From Siphonodentalium dalli (lineage: Eukaryota > Mollusca > Scaphopoda > Gadilida > Siphonodentaliidae), in assembly GCA_032622095.1 (NCBI GenBank), contig CP136062.1, positions 203,263,959-203,327,958 of the forward strand: 64,000 nt of DNA, written 5' to 3'. The position numbers and the translations under genes are program-made. Of the stretch, positions 34,299 through 44,424 are shown in pieces. Every line of letters begins with the position of its first letter. Positions within the stretch are counted from its first letter, which is position 1. The notes below the pieces were generated by a model. It ran no database searches, was not told the origin of the DNA, and saw only the letters and a program-made list of their open reading frames with translations.

Positions 34299-34678
34299 CA
34301 AGACTTGAAATACTGTGCCTGTCATATGCAGAATGAGGTCCTTAGAGGGTGAATTTAGTGATCCTACCCTGCACATTGTGGGCTAATTTCACTAAATTCG
34401 CCCTCTTTTTAGTTACTTTTTTCCTTCTGTTCAGTTTCTATATACCTTAATTTGCAGAAGATAAAATGGATAATCAAGGTGACTAATGACATCACCAACT
34501 TCAACTGGGGAACTTCAATCTAATCCTAGATCTCCCATATGGCAGTCTCAGCAGAATGAGGTTCCCAGAGGGTGAATTTGGTGATGCTAGTCCACTGTGT
34601 GGGATTGCATCGACACTAAATTCACCCTCTGAGGACCTCATTCTGGAAATGACAGACACACTATTTCAAGCCGGCTTG
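34299..34678. mobile_element. Family B MITE, long form
   Basis: Flanks AGCTATC(C) and AAGCTACC match at about 6 of 8. Spacer contains AGATAAAATGGATAATCAAG. The right terminus carries an extra CCGG. Confidence 0.72.
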
Positions 34679-34862
34679 AAGCTACCAATGTTTAGATGCA
34701 TGCTATTTTATGCAAAATTGAACCAAATCGCTTCAGAAATTGTACTAAATACATATATCTTTAATACTGGTATAATAAAAACTGTCTTTTTTTCTGATTT
34801 TGTTGTCCAAAAAATTCAGGTATGGAGGGCTTTTCTTCTTTTTCTCACATATATTTTTTTAA

Positions 34863-35215
34863 CCCTTTACCGAACAAACCGGCCAAAACCGGCCAAATAA
34901 AGCTTCAACAGCCTAAAATATCTCCGGTCTGTCTCAATAAAACCATACAAATATGGATATCATTGGAACCGGCTCATTGACCACATTGTGAAGGTTACAG
35001 TTGTGCCCTGTGCCAATGCATTCTCTTATATATGCGAGTCGACCATAGGTCGCCTCGCATATATAAGAGAATGCATTGGCCTAAAAAAAATCTTTTTTTA
35101 ACACTTTTTACCATTTTTTCTTACATTCTTTAACAATTTTATAATTTTTAATGTGTTAAGCCAATGCATATATAAGAGAATGCATTGGCACAGGGCCCTT
35201 CTGTTGGGTAAAGGG
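34863..35215 (+). mobile_element. Family C element with a collapsed second palindrome
   Basis: TTAA at 34859-34862 and 35216-35219. The first 69-bp palindrome is intact. The second has lost its centre, leaving GCCAATGCATATATAAGAGA and the right arm, the deletion expected from replication slippage across a hairpin. Confidence 0.87.
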
Positions 35216-35268
35216 TTAAAGCACAAGCTTTGCATGGATTATTTATATTAAAATCAAAAAAGTCTCTT

Positions 35269-35501
35269 ATTTTGCAGAATATAAAATGCATAATCAATGT
35301 AACTAATGGGTGAACACCACCAACTTCAACTGGGGAACTTCAGTCTGATCCAGAGTCTCCCATAGCAGTTGAGGCCAAAACAGAATGAGGTCCCCAGAGG
35401 GTGAATTTGGTGATGCTTGCCTGCCAGGCGGGATGGTGTCAGTAAATTCACCCTCTTGGGACCTCATTCTGCAAATGTCAGACACACTAAATTCAGACTT
35501 G
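35269..35501. mobile_element. Family B MITE, left-truncated
   Basis: Begins in the spacer (TTTGCAGAATATAAAATGCA) and keeps the right module to CTAAATTCAGACTTG. Confidence 0.72.
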
Positions 35502-35961
35502 AAGCAGTTGTGGGTTAATTCACACATGTGCTACATGTATGTTCAAGAATAGCTCTCAGCAGACACTCAAGATTGACATTTTCTATGATGTGTATCTATT
35601 CTGCATCAATTGTTCCTCCATTACCATTTGATCGGGTAACACTACAGCCCTGCATGTGTTAAACGGTTAGAGCTTTAAAATAAGATTTCATCAGTAAATG
35701 TTTAAGGCAACAGGGGTGAAGTAAAAATTCTCTGTTAAAGTTTTTGTCTCTATGGATTGTGATTATGGGTGGTGTGTACATCAATTTCTAGGTGGGTGTG
35801 GAGTTCTCACCCTTGAGCATTTCCAATAATCCAAGATGGCGTCCAAGATGGCCGCCGTAGTATAGAATATGAACTAAATCAGTCTAATCTGTTCTGTTGG
35901 AAACTACATGTATATCTCTTGAAATGGACTCAAATTTATACATTATTTGGATGCTATTACA
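35502..35961. other. Unassigned DNA with YY1-like pair
   Basis: CCAAGATGGCGTCCAAGATG (35832-35851) continues into GCCGCCG: two adjacent YY1-type AAGATGG motifs. Otherwise nothing is recognised. Confidence 0.35.
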
Positions 35962-35965
35962 TTAA

Positions 35966-36174
35966 CCCTTTGAGTGCCAGGGGCCGATCTTATCGCCCCT
36001 AAATCTACAAAATAAGTCTGTTAAAGAATATAAGAATAATTTATTAAAATTGTAAAAAATTGTAAAAAAAAAAAAAATAATAATAATTGTTAGGCCAATG
36101 CATTCTCTTATATATGCGAGGCGACCTATAGGGTATATGGGTTGATACAAAAATCAGACCTGGCACTCAAAGGG
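35966..36174. mobile_element. Chimeric TTAA element (family E ends, family C interior)
   Basis: Left TTAA at 35962-35965; right flank is TTAT. Ends CCCTTTGAGTGCCAGG and GACCTGGCACTCAAAGGG match family E (59210-59434), including GGGTTGATACAAAAATC. The interior instead has GTTAAAGAATATAAGAATAA and half of the family C palindrome, GGCCAATGCATTCTCTTATA to CGACCTATAGG. Confidence 0.75.
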
Positions 36175-36189
36175 TTATACTACTGTTTG

Positions 36190-36610
36190 TAGGGAAAATT
36201 GGCACTCCATTAGAAAGATCGCTGCCAAAATGGCGACCGAAATGTGAAAAATATAATTTTTTCACTCATATCTCCAATATCCGTTCCTATTGCTTTGGAC
36301 TGGTTGCAAATTATGCCTTGTTTTTCATATTATTCATATCGAATGATCATTTTCTCACTACTACATTTTGTTCCTTTCGTCTCAGCCACTTCCAATCCCT
36401 AACAAAATTGATCTTACAAAACGTGGTATGAAATTTTCCCGAAAACTCAATATTGGTTCCTGGCCATATTTTGATGTGAAATGAATTTTTTTTAAGGAAT
36501 AAGCAAGTGTGAGTATTGCCTATAAAATGCAATCTCATTAGGACCTGAAACGGTTACTTTGGATTATGATGGCAGTCAGAATGGCAGAAAATGTATAGAA
36601 CATTATATAT
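36190..36610 (-). repeat. Family M repeat, inverted partial copy
   Basis: The complement of this segment aligns to the units at 41040-41800: AATGAGATTGCATTTT, ATTTCATATTAAAATATG-like, GATTGGAAGT and GCCGCCATTTTGAC blocks. It also carries AAAATGGCGACC near 36226. Confidence 0.6.
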
Positions 36611-36902
36611 GTTGTCCTTATGCGCTTGCTTGTCATGACTGATAGATGCATGGAGTTGGGTAATCTGCATTAGACACATTAAAATGAAACACTTTAAATA
36701 GGACACAATATCAGACAATATGAACATGGGAAATCACATGAACATACGATATGAGATATATATTTTAGAAGACCAGAGACCCCCACGCTATATTTCATTT
36801 ATTCAAGATACCACCTTGTATAATTTAGTGCCATGACCTCAACTATGGGGAGAATTCACACTCAGTGTATGACGATAATAAGATTAGTGCACACTGGCGT
36901 GG
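36611..36902. other. Unassigned DNA
   Basis: Nothing recognised. Confidence 0.25.
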
Positions 36903-36906
36903 TTAA

Positions 36907-37289
36907 CCCTTTACCCAACAGAACGGCCCTGTGCCAATGCATTCTCTTATATATGCGAGTCGACCATAGGTCGCCTCGCATATATAAGAGAATGCATTGG
37001 CTTAACACATTAAAAATTATAAAATTGTTAAAGAATGTAAGAAAAAATGGTAAAAAGAAGATTTTTTTTAGGCCAATGCATTCTCTTATATATGCGAGGC
37101 GACCTATGGTCGACTCGCATATATAAGAGAATGCATTGGCACAGGGCATAACTGTAACTATCACAATGTGGTCAAGGAGCCGGTTCCAATGATATCCATA
37201 TTTGTATGGTTCTATTGAGACAGACCGAAGATATTTTAGGCTGTTGAAGCTTTATTTGGCCGGTTTTGGCCGGTTTGTTGGGTAAAGGG
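36907..37289 (-). mobile_element. Family C element, reverse copy
   Basis: TTAA at 36903-36906 and 37290-37293. Both palindromes are intact. The AT-rich core is shorter than in the 25662 copy by about 8 bp. Confidence 0.9.
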
Positions 37290-37293
37290 TTAA

Positions 37294-38450
37294 GAGTAAT
37301 CCTATGTACATGGCCATTTTGTCATACTGGTCTTGTGGGCAATGATATGAGTAAGTCTCTGACTAATAGAAATGGATATTTCCAGAGCTCCAAAAGCTGT
37401 TCAACATAAAATGTTGTCATGCCCTAGTAGATCAGAGAGATAATTTTATCACAGCAGCATCATAGGAAGATACACTGGGCTGCTGGTACAGTGTAACGGT
37501 GGTATCATGACATTCACTCATACACATTCAGATGACAGCATCAAACTTTGCATGAGTTTAGATATCAGAGTATACCGGTCATATGACCCTGATCTAACAT
37601 TTATTCAACAGCCTCTTCATGCACGAAGAACAATATAATTTCTGTGTGCAATACGATTATAGGGGATGCCATGAATCCTACATGTGCATGCACCAATCAA
37701 TATACCTTGTGAACTGACATGGTACAAGCGCCTGAATACAATGGTATTTCAGCGACATTTGGAAGATGAAAATTTCCCAATGAATATAACACATATAATG
37801 ACCCGATCCCAAATAAAAGTGAGCATGATCAACTGGCAACTGGTTAATTCTCAACCTGCTGGCTGAAGTGTAGCATACAGTTAGTTGAATATAGACTAGC
37901 ACTAGTCGTGGAAGTGTGCACATTTGGACTATTCAGTGAAATATAAATAACTCCCGATGGCTAGCGGTTGAGGAATTTCAAGTATGCCCAAAACAATTGT
38001 TGCTTGTAAGCAATATTAGCGGAGAAAATCGGGTCACGGTGGAATAAATTTGAAGATACACAGGGATAGGCTAGGACATCAGTTTCTCTGAAGCAGTTGT
38101 TCGCCCATGGCACATCCAAAATTGGGGTGAGCTAAATCAACTGTGGTCACAATTAACACAGGGCATAATACTTATGACACTGGCACCAAATGACAAGCTC
38201 TCCACTCTGATAGTATATTGCAATACTCAACGACAAGTGGAGATGGCAAACATTTCCGGAATGCATGAGACAGGGTTTAGGAGCGAATGCACTTCTATGA
38301 CTTAAAGGATTTATTCGGTCTAGAAACTACAAAACGCAATCGGAAAGCCCTCCCTGTTGTGATTAAAATGATCCAAGTCCCATTCCGATCGCATAATAAA
38401 TAACCCGTAAAATAAATAAATAATACCACCACCGGTATTCGGAGATTTCC
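37294..38450. other. Unassigned DNA
   Basis: No exon or known repeat. Slightly less AT-rich than its surroundings from about 37900, and free of the common MITE families up to 42180. Confidence 0.3.
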
Positions 38451-38459
38451 GTGACTAAA

Positions 38460-38625
38460 CTACGAGTGACGTACTTGTGGGGAGCAAATTAAAAACACAG
38501 ATTCGGAGCCGGAGTTTATTATGCAGACTACGATGACGTAATCGTAAGTCAGCCGATACTAAAATGTGGAGTCGTATGTGCGCGTGTGGTGTATAGATTA
38601 CGTTACGCTTTGGCCGTTTATCTGG
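38460..38625. promoter_or_regulatory. CpG-containing block with two CRE/bZIP-like sites
   Basis: GAGTGACGTAC at about 38464-38474 and GATGACGTAATCG at about 38532-38544 carry TGACGTA, the core bound by CREB/ATF-type factors. CpG is locally common (GGAGCCGGAG, GTGCGCGTGTG, TTACGTTACGC). There is no adjacent exon on either strand that I can support. Regulatory role is an inference. Confidence 0.35.
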
Positions 38626-39031
38626 AATAGAAGACAATAACTATGTGAATAAAGTAATTAATAGCGCCTAGAATGGTTGTTGTTTTTGTAGCCATTAATA
38701 ACATGCCGGCACGTGTCTGTTTTGGTAAATAGATGGCAGTAATTGGTGCTTTGATTGTCTCGCGTATTCACTCGGTGATTTGTAATCACTCAGTGACTAT
38801 TCATCAGTGTCAGTCGCGAACTTGTTTGCACTCTAAAATGCCACAAAGTGAATAGAAAGAACATTATCGCTCTGGTCATACATATATAAGAAGCGCCCAA
38901 ATTTATATAAACACTGGGCTGAATAATGTTAACTCTATTTAGGCGCTTTTGTTTTGTGTTTGTTTGTTGTTTTACTTTCGATATAACTATCCCGAGTATC
39001 TGTCATCTCCACATACTCTGGCGGAAGGAAG

Positions 39032-39133
39032 ATGCCTAGTAGATGTAGTGTGTTCAGTTGTGGGTGGGCTAGCGATCCATTATTTAGTACCTCCAAAAAG
39101 ACAACACAGTGCGTAATTTATAACGCTCTTTAA
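39032..39133 (+). CDS. THAP-like N-terminal start, 33 codons
   Basis: ATG opens MPSRCSVFSCGWASDP, with C5-x4-C10. A Met-Pro start with two cysteines four residues apart in the first ten residues is how THAP zinc fingers begin. The frame stops at TAA (39131-39133) before the distal C-x2-H pair, so if real it is a first exon or a dead fragment. No donor GT in good context is seen just after the cysteines. THAP domains occur in P-type transposases and in host genes. This may be chance. Confidence 0.22.
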   Translation: MPSRCSVFSCGWASDPLFSTSKKTTQCVIYNAL

Positions 39134-40060
39134 TGTCTACCGCTTTTGGGAGACGGAAGCATGGACGCTCTTTATATTTAATTGTCACAATACCACATAC
39201 AAAATCACCCATGACATATCGATATAGAGCACGTTCATAATTGAGAACGCTCTTTATTGTCTACACCGCGACGAAAACATGGACGCTCTTTATTAGAGGC
39301 AATCATTGGAGTTTTTCTATGCTAACAATTCAAAAAAATCCTCTCTAGAAAGCCAATATGTGTCATCAAAACGTAAAATAAAACGAACAAACACAAACTG
39401 AAAAATAATTAATGCCAGGCTAGCCTTCAATTAAAAAAATGTCGTTATGCCAAACTGCAGCCTAACTAATAATTATTGTTGTTTCAACAGTCTGTTGTGT
39501 ATTCGAGTGAATTATTTTGTTTACTCACTTATCGATCTTGACTGGAAGGATTTTAGCAAGCTGTTCACAGTCGTGCACTTCTCCACACAAAATGTTTCGT
39601 GAAGAAACAGACAGGAACATTATTATGACGAATATAAGCCATCATGATACATGTACTAGTTAGTACAATAACCACCACCTTTTTAATCACACCCCATTTG
39701 TATTTAATTGTACGCATATAGCGCACAACGGGATGACACTAGTGTGTAAACTAGCTTCCGAAATTGGTACCATACAACGAAGAATGAAGTACCGGTATAT
39801 GGCCTAACTTGTATTCTTTCAGAAACAGTTAAATTAGTTTCGCACGAAATTCCGCTCGCTCATTGCATTTCTGCATAAATTAATCTCATTTCAAACAACT
39901 TTTATCGCCTCAAAGTGCATTTTAGCCATCATTATTCGTTATATAATCCAACATTCTAGCAAAGCCAGTTCATAATTCAGCACATTCAACCAGTTTTATT
40001 CCGTAATCGCTATTTAGCGTAAAGGCTTAGGTAATTAACCAGCGTAATTTATCAACTCGT
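39134..40060. other. Unassigned DNA with GCTCTTTAT repeats
   Basis: AACGCTCTTTA(A/T)T recurs at about 39122, 39168, 39249 and 39284. GTTCATAATTGAGAACGCTC near 39233-39252 also matches 7409-7424. A low-copy repeat of unknown type. Confidence 0.4.
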
Positions 40061-40064
40061 TACG

Positions 40065-40175
40065 CGATTGGCGGTATTATTTCAAGCTCCACCCACCGCT
40101 GTCATCGGTAAGCGTCGATGCAGATGATCGGTCATGTGACCGCGTTGTGGTCATGTGATCGCACTCACGTGACTG
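40065..40175. promoter_or_regulatory. E-box/M-box cluster with CCAAT and CCACCC
   Basis: TCATGTGA at 40132-40139 and 40151-40158 and TCACGTGA at 40165-40172 are three copies of the TCAYGTGA core bound by MITF/TFE-type bHLH factors, all within 41 bp. GATTGGCGG (about 40067) and CTCCACCCACC (about 40087) lie just to the left. This density is far above its surroundings. Enhancer or promoter function is inferred. Confidence 0.45.
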
Positions 40176-41039
40176 ACTTCGGATATTTCCGCGATTTTTT
40201 AAATATCATAATAATAAAAATACTATCTGCTTGATTTTTTATTTTCTTGGCGAAATGGGTCTGTTAGACATATATTATTAGTAATATGACGATAATTTAT
40301 TATTTTTTTTGACAGACTAATTCCTTTAATGTTGTATTCTAAGTGTATGCCCATAACTGATTTTGTTGCTTTCATATCTGAACCTCTGTCCATGATCTTT
40401 GTGAAATATACATGTTCCTGGCTAAATGATGGTATTTAATTGTATTGCACGTCAGGTTATCCAAGATCGCCGTAGATATAACGGACATATTTACTAGGAG
40501 AAAGCTGGCAACTTTGAAGATTCAACATGTATATACATGTACAGAGTTTTTAATGCAATTGTATATACTGGTATATGGCCTGTCGAAACAAACATCACCG
40601 CAGCTGGACCCAGTCTCAACTATATATACCATGGTTATGCTAAATTATATTTCCGACACAATACTCCACACTTAGTGTAGATGCATGCATACTGCGTAGA
40701 TATGCAAATAACTCTCCCCAGAACTCAACAAATTTATGCATTTGGTGGGACATATCAGACCCAAGAAGACTAGAGCGCAGATTCAAGACAAAAACTCAAA
40801 TCGTACGTCCATCAAATGAAGCATGAGTTTGGTCCATTCTAATTCAAAGGTTGGTGATAGTTACTTATGATGGGTGATCATGTTGGTGCTATCTCAATGT
40901 TCTGAAAATGCTCAAATGTGAGCAATAATCATCCACCATTACTCGGTAGTTAGTACAGCTTTCTATGAAACATTTAGCATAATCAAGAATGTTACAAGAA
41001 AAAAGTTAATTGACTCTTGATTATCTGTTTGGTTTTTTC
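40176..41039. other. Unassigned AT-rich DNA
   Basis: No gene or repeat family recognised. Confidence 0.28.
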
Positions 41040-41800
41040 AGTCGATAGACCATATTACGACTAATGCTACACCGTTCCCGCAGCCAGATTATGTTGAACT
41101 TTGACCATAGTTGTTTTTTATTTCCGTTATATTTGAGCTATTTGATGATGATTTAATTCCTGATCATAGGCTCAAACTGCATTGTCAACATTTGTCTCAA
41201 TGCTTATACACATAAAAGGCTAAATACTGATTTTTGTAGCCATTTTGAGCGATATACTTTAGCTATTAAAATTTGTTCAAGTGTAAGTCACCAACCTAAC
41301 ACTTTTGATACATTTGCCGCCATTTTGACTTTCATGATTGATTATATTCGCCATCTCAAGCACCAATGAGATTGAATTGTATAGGTGATAATAGCCTGTG
41401 CTTAACTCCCTCAGTTTGGGTTCGTTTCACATTGCAATATGGCTAGAAACACCCAAGTTATACCAAGATAAATTTGTTTAGGGATTGAAATGGTCTGTGA
41501 CCAAAGAAATAACAAGTTTCCAATGCTGATTAATAAACTTCACGCATCAACCACAACATCTAACGAATAAGGACGAAACATAGAATTTCTATAAATTTGC
41601 CGCCATTTTGACTGCCATCATAAACCATAGTTACCATTTCAGACCCTAATGAGATTGCATTTTTTCGGTAATACTTCCACTGTCTTAATTCCTTCAGATA
41701 TGTTCATTTCATATTAAAATATGACTAGAAACCTAAAGTGAGATTTCAATGAATATTTTTTTAAGGGATTGGAAGTAAGCTGAACACAAATGAACAACAA
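41040..41800 (+). repeat. Family M repeat, three degenerate units
   Basis: Units of about 270 bp begin near 41040, 41310 and 41585. Shared blocks: GCC(G)CCATTTTGA, CAATGAGATTG(A/C)ATT, a TCATATT(A/G)(C/A)AATATG block, ACTAGAAAC, and (T)TTAGGGATTG. An inverted partial copy is at 36190-36610. Confidence 0.62.
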
Positions 41801-41950
41801 ATTCCACTGCCCAAATAAACGTAAGACATGAATAGTAGGAACACAAACAAATCATCAGCTGAGGCAAGCTTAATATACAGATTAAATGATTAAATATGGT
41901 ATCCCTTCTCTTTCCTAAATGTACATGTATGTCAGTCTTTAGGGTTCTCA

Positions 41951-41967
41951 CCCCCCCCCCCCCCCCC
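41951..41967. repeat. 17-C homopolymer
   Basis: A run of 17 C; the - strand is a G tract able to form four-stranded structures. Confidence 0.9.
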
Positions 41968-42180
41968 TTTCTAACTTTGGAAAAAAAATTCAACAGTTTG
42001 AAATATCATGCCTGGCACATCAATAGTTGGAATATCAGACCAAAAATATGTTGAAATTGTTCTAATACCGTAGTTTAATTTTACAAAGCTGTATTTTGTT
42101 TCAAAACTCTTAAAGTTTCAAACTTTAGGTAAAACATTTTGGACTGAACTGGTAATCAGTTGGAAAATTTCCAGATTTAA

Positions 42181-42559
42181 CCCTTTACCCAACAGAACGG
42201 CCCTGTGCCAATGCATTCTCTTATATATGCGAGTCGACCATAGGTCGCCTCACATATATAAGAGAATGCATTGGCTTAACACATTAAAAATTATAAAATT
42301 GTTAAAGAATGTAAGAAAAAATGGTAAAACGTGTTTTTTAGGCCAATGCATTCTCTTATATATGCGAGGCGACCTATGGTCGACTCGCATATATAAGAGA
42401 ATGCATTGGCACAGGGCATAACTGTAACTATCACAATGTGGTCAAGGAGCCGGTTCCAATGATATCCATATTTGTATGGTTCTATTGAGACAGACCGAAG
42501 ATATTTTAGGCTGTTGAAGCTTTATTTGGCCGGTTTTGGCCGTTTTGTTGGGTAAAGGG
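42181..42559 (-). mobile_element. Family C element, reverse copy
   Basis: TTAA at 42177-42180 and 42560-42563. Both palindromes present, one with a CTCACATATA variant. Right end has GGCCGTTTTG in place of GGCCGGTTTG. Confidence 0.9.
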
Positions 42560-42819
42560 TTAAGGTTCCTGTTGGAAAATTCCTAATGGAATTTCTTGGA
42601 ATTGGGATTTTTGGTAATTGGTCTTTATTCAAGGGGTGAGGGCGCCAGCGAAGGGGGTTTATGGGGTTTGGACTTTGGTTTAAATGTGGTTTAGGGGCTT
42701 TTTGGGTTTAAGAGCTTAAGCCCTTAAACCATTTTGTAAATGCCATATTAACTGTTGTTTGGGGTCTATAAATCATTCTAACACAACTTTCTAAAAACCA
42801 CAAAAGTTTGGACAAAATT

Positions 42820-43289
42820 CATGTCCACACTGCATGTCCACGCTGCATGTCCACGCTGCATGTCCACGCTGCATGTCCACGCTGCATGTCCACACTGCAT
42901 GTCCACACTGCATGTCCACACTGCATGTCCTCACTTCATGTCCTCACTTCATGTCCTCACTTCATGTCCTCACTGCATGTCCACACTGCATGTCCTTGTC
43001 ATGTCCACACTGCATGTCCACACTGCATGTCCACACTGCATGTCCTTGCATTCATGTCCACACTGCATGTCCACACTGCATGTCCTTGCATTCATGTCCA
43101 CACTGCATGTCCACACTGCATGTCCACACTGCATGTCCACACTGCATGTCCACACTGCATGTCCTTGTCCACACTGCATGTCCTTGTCCACACTGCATGT
43201 CCTCACTTCATGTCCTCACTGCATGTCCACACTGCATGTCCTTGTCCACACTGCATGTCCACACTGCATGTCCACACTGCATGTCCTTG
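42820..43289. repeat. 13-bp minisatellite, about 36 units
   Basis: Basic unit CATGTCCACACTG, with CATGTCCACGCTG first, CATGTCCTCACTT blocks, and short CATGTCCTTG(CATT) variants. Because 13 is not a multiple of 3 and stops are absent, all three + frames stay open for 480 bp or more. That openness is a property of the repeat, not evidence of a protein. Confidence 0.97.
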
Positions 43290-43640
43290 ATTCATGGACA
43301 AGAATTGAGGGATTAAAGCTCACTAAGTTCACAATAATATATCTGCAAATAATAATTATTTTTCTACAGTACTGAAGTGTTTACATAACACATAGGCATA
43401 TACACATCAAATTACTAATAACAGAGTTTACAGAGATAATATATGTTGTGTATGTGGTATGCTAATATCAATATTCAAAGTAGCCTTTTAAAATAAACCT
43501 TTTCATTGATGCACTTTTTGATGGCTCGTTTAAGCTCGGATAATATGGACATGCAGACCTGAGCTTGTAAACCACTATCCACTTAAACGCCCTTTCGTTT
43601 GTCTAGACATGCAGTTGGACATCTCCACAATGGAGTCCTA
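43290..43640. other. Unassigned DNA
   Basis: Nothing recognised. Confidence 0.25.
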
Positions 43641-43853
43641 CAGTAATGCCCTAAATAATCGACTCCTTAACCACAGCAGAATTATGGGTAACTTTTCAGG
43701 ATTTAGTCGGAAATATGGCTTGTTGCCATTCATCAGAATGCTCTCACTGAGAGCTTTCCGATGAATGGCAACAAGCCATATTTCTGACTAAATTCTGAAA
43801 AGTTACCAATAATTCTTCTGTGGTTAAGGAGTTGATTATTTAGGGCATTACTG
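43641..43853. mobile_element. Family A MITE, near-perfect foldback
   Basis: TA on both sides. Arms of about 105 bp pair with few mismatches (CATCAGAATGC against GCTTTCCGATG). Confidence 0.9.
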
Positions 43854-43855
43854 TA

Positions 43856-44424
43856 GAAACATTCCTGTCAGTCAGTTTCTAGCTTTGGGTCCAGTGTCTG
43901 AGTGTGAAGTTCAGTTCATTTTGTATCTCCATGTTCTTTTATAATTATTCACACTCATAACCCTAGAGTAGATATTAAATATATGAAAATATAAGCATTC
44001 ATGATCGTCTTCAGCCCACCTCATATCTTCTTTGAATGCCATGTTTGAATTACTATAGTTTCTGTATTATCAATATCAATAACTATATGGGGGTGAATAA
44101 ACACTGTTGAGACCAAGATAGAGTAAGTCATCATGATTCTTTTGAAATATATTTCAATAGTTTTGAAAGAGAAGAATAAAAATCTGCACCCGGAAGTTTA
44201 CATGTCCCCAGATATTGATTTTCGCATATTCATTTAAGTTACTCCAAAACATGGTTCTGCCCAAACTGGATCTTGTTGCTATCAGTAGTGGTTTGTTCGA
44301 GCCCCCCCCCCCCCCCCCAAATTATGTACACCTACACGGAAGATTTCCAAACAAACTCATGGATATAGCGCTGAAAAAAACCTGTTTTGTTTCTTAAATG
44401 TTTTTATAAAACATTTCATTTTAT
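43856..44424. other. Unassigned DNA with a 17-C tract
   Basis: C run at 44302-44318. No gene supported. Confidence 0.3.

Noticed and set aside
36833..37164. Frames of about 100 codons on both strands
   Set aside because: They are translations of the family C palindromes and recur in every copy of the element (24924, 42227, 62443).
42808..43375. Long overlapping reading frames of 160-184 codons
   Set aside because: They are produced by the 13-bp minisatellite, which lacks stops in every + frame. No upstream exon or start context supports translation.
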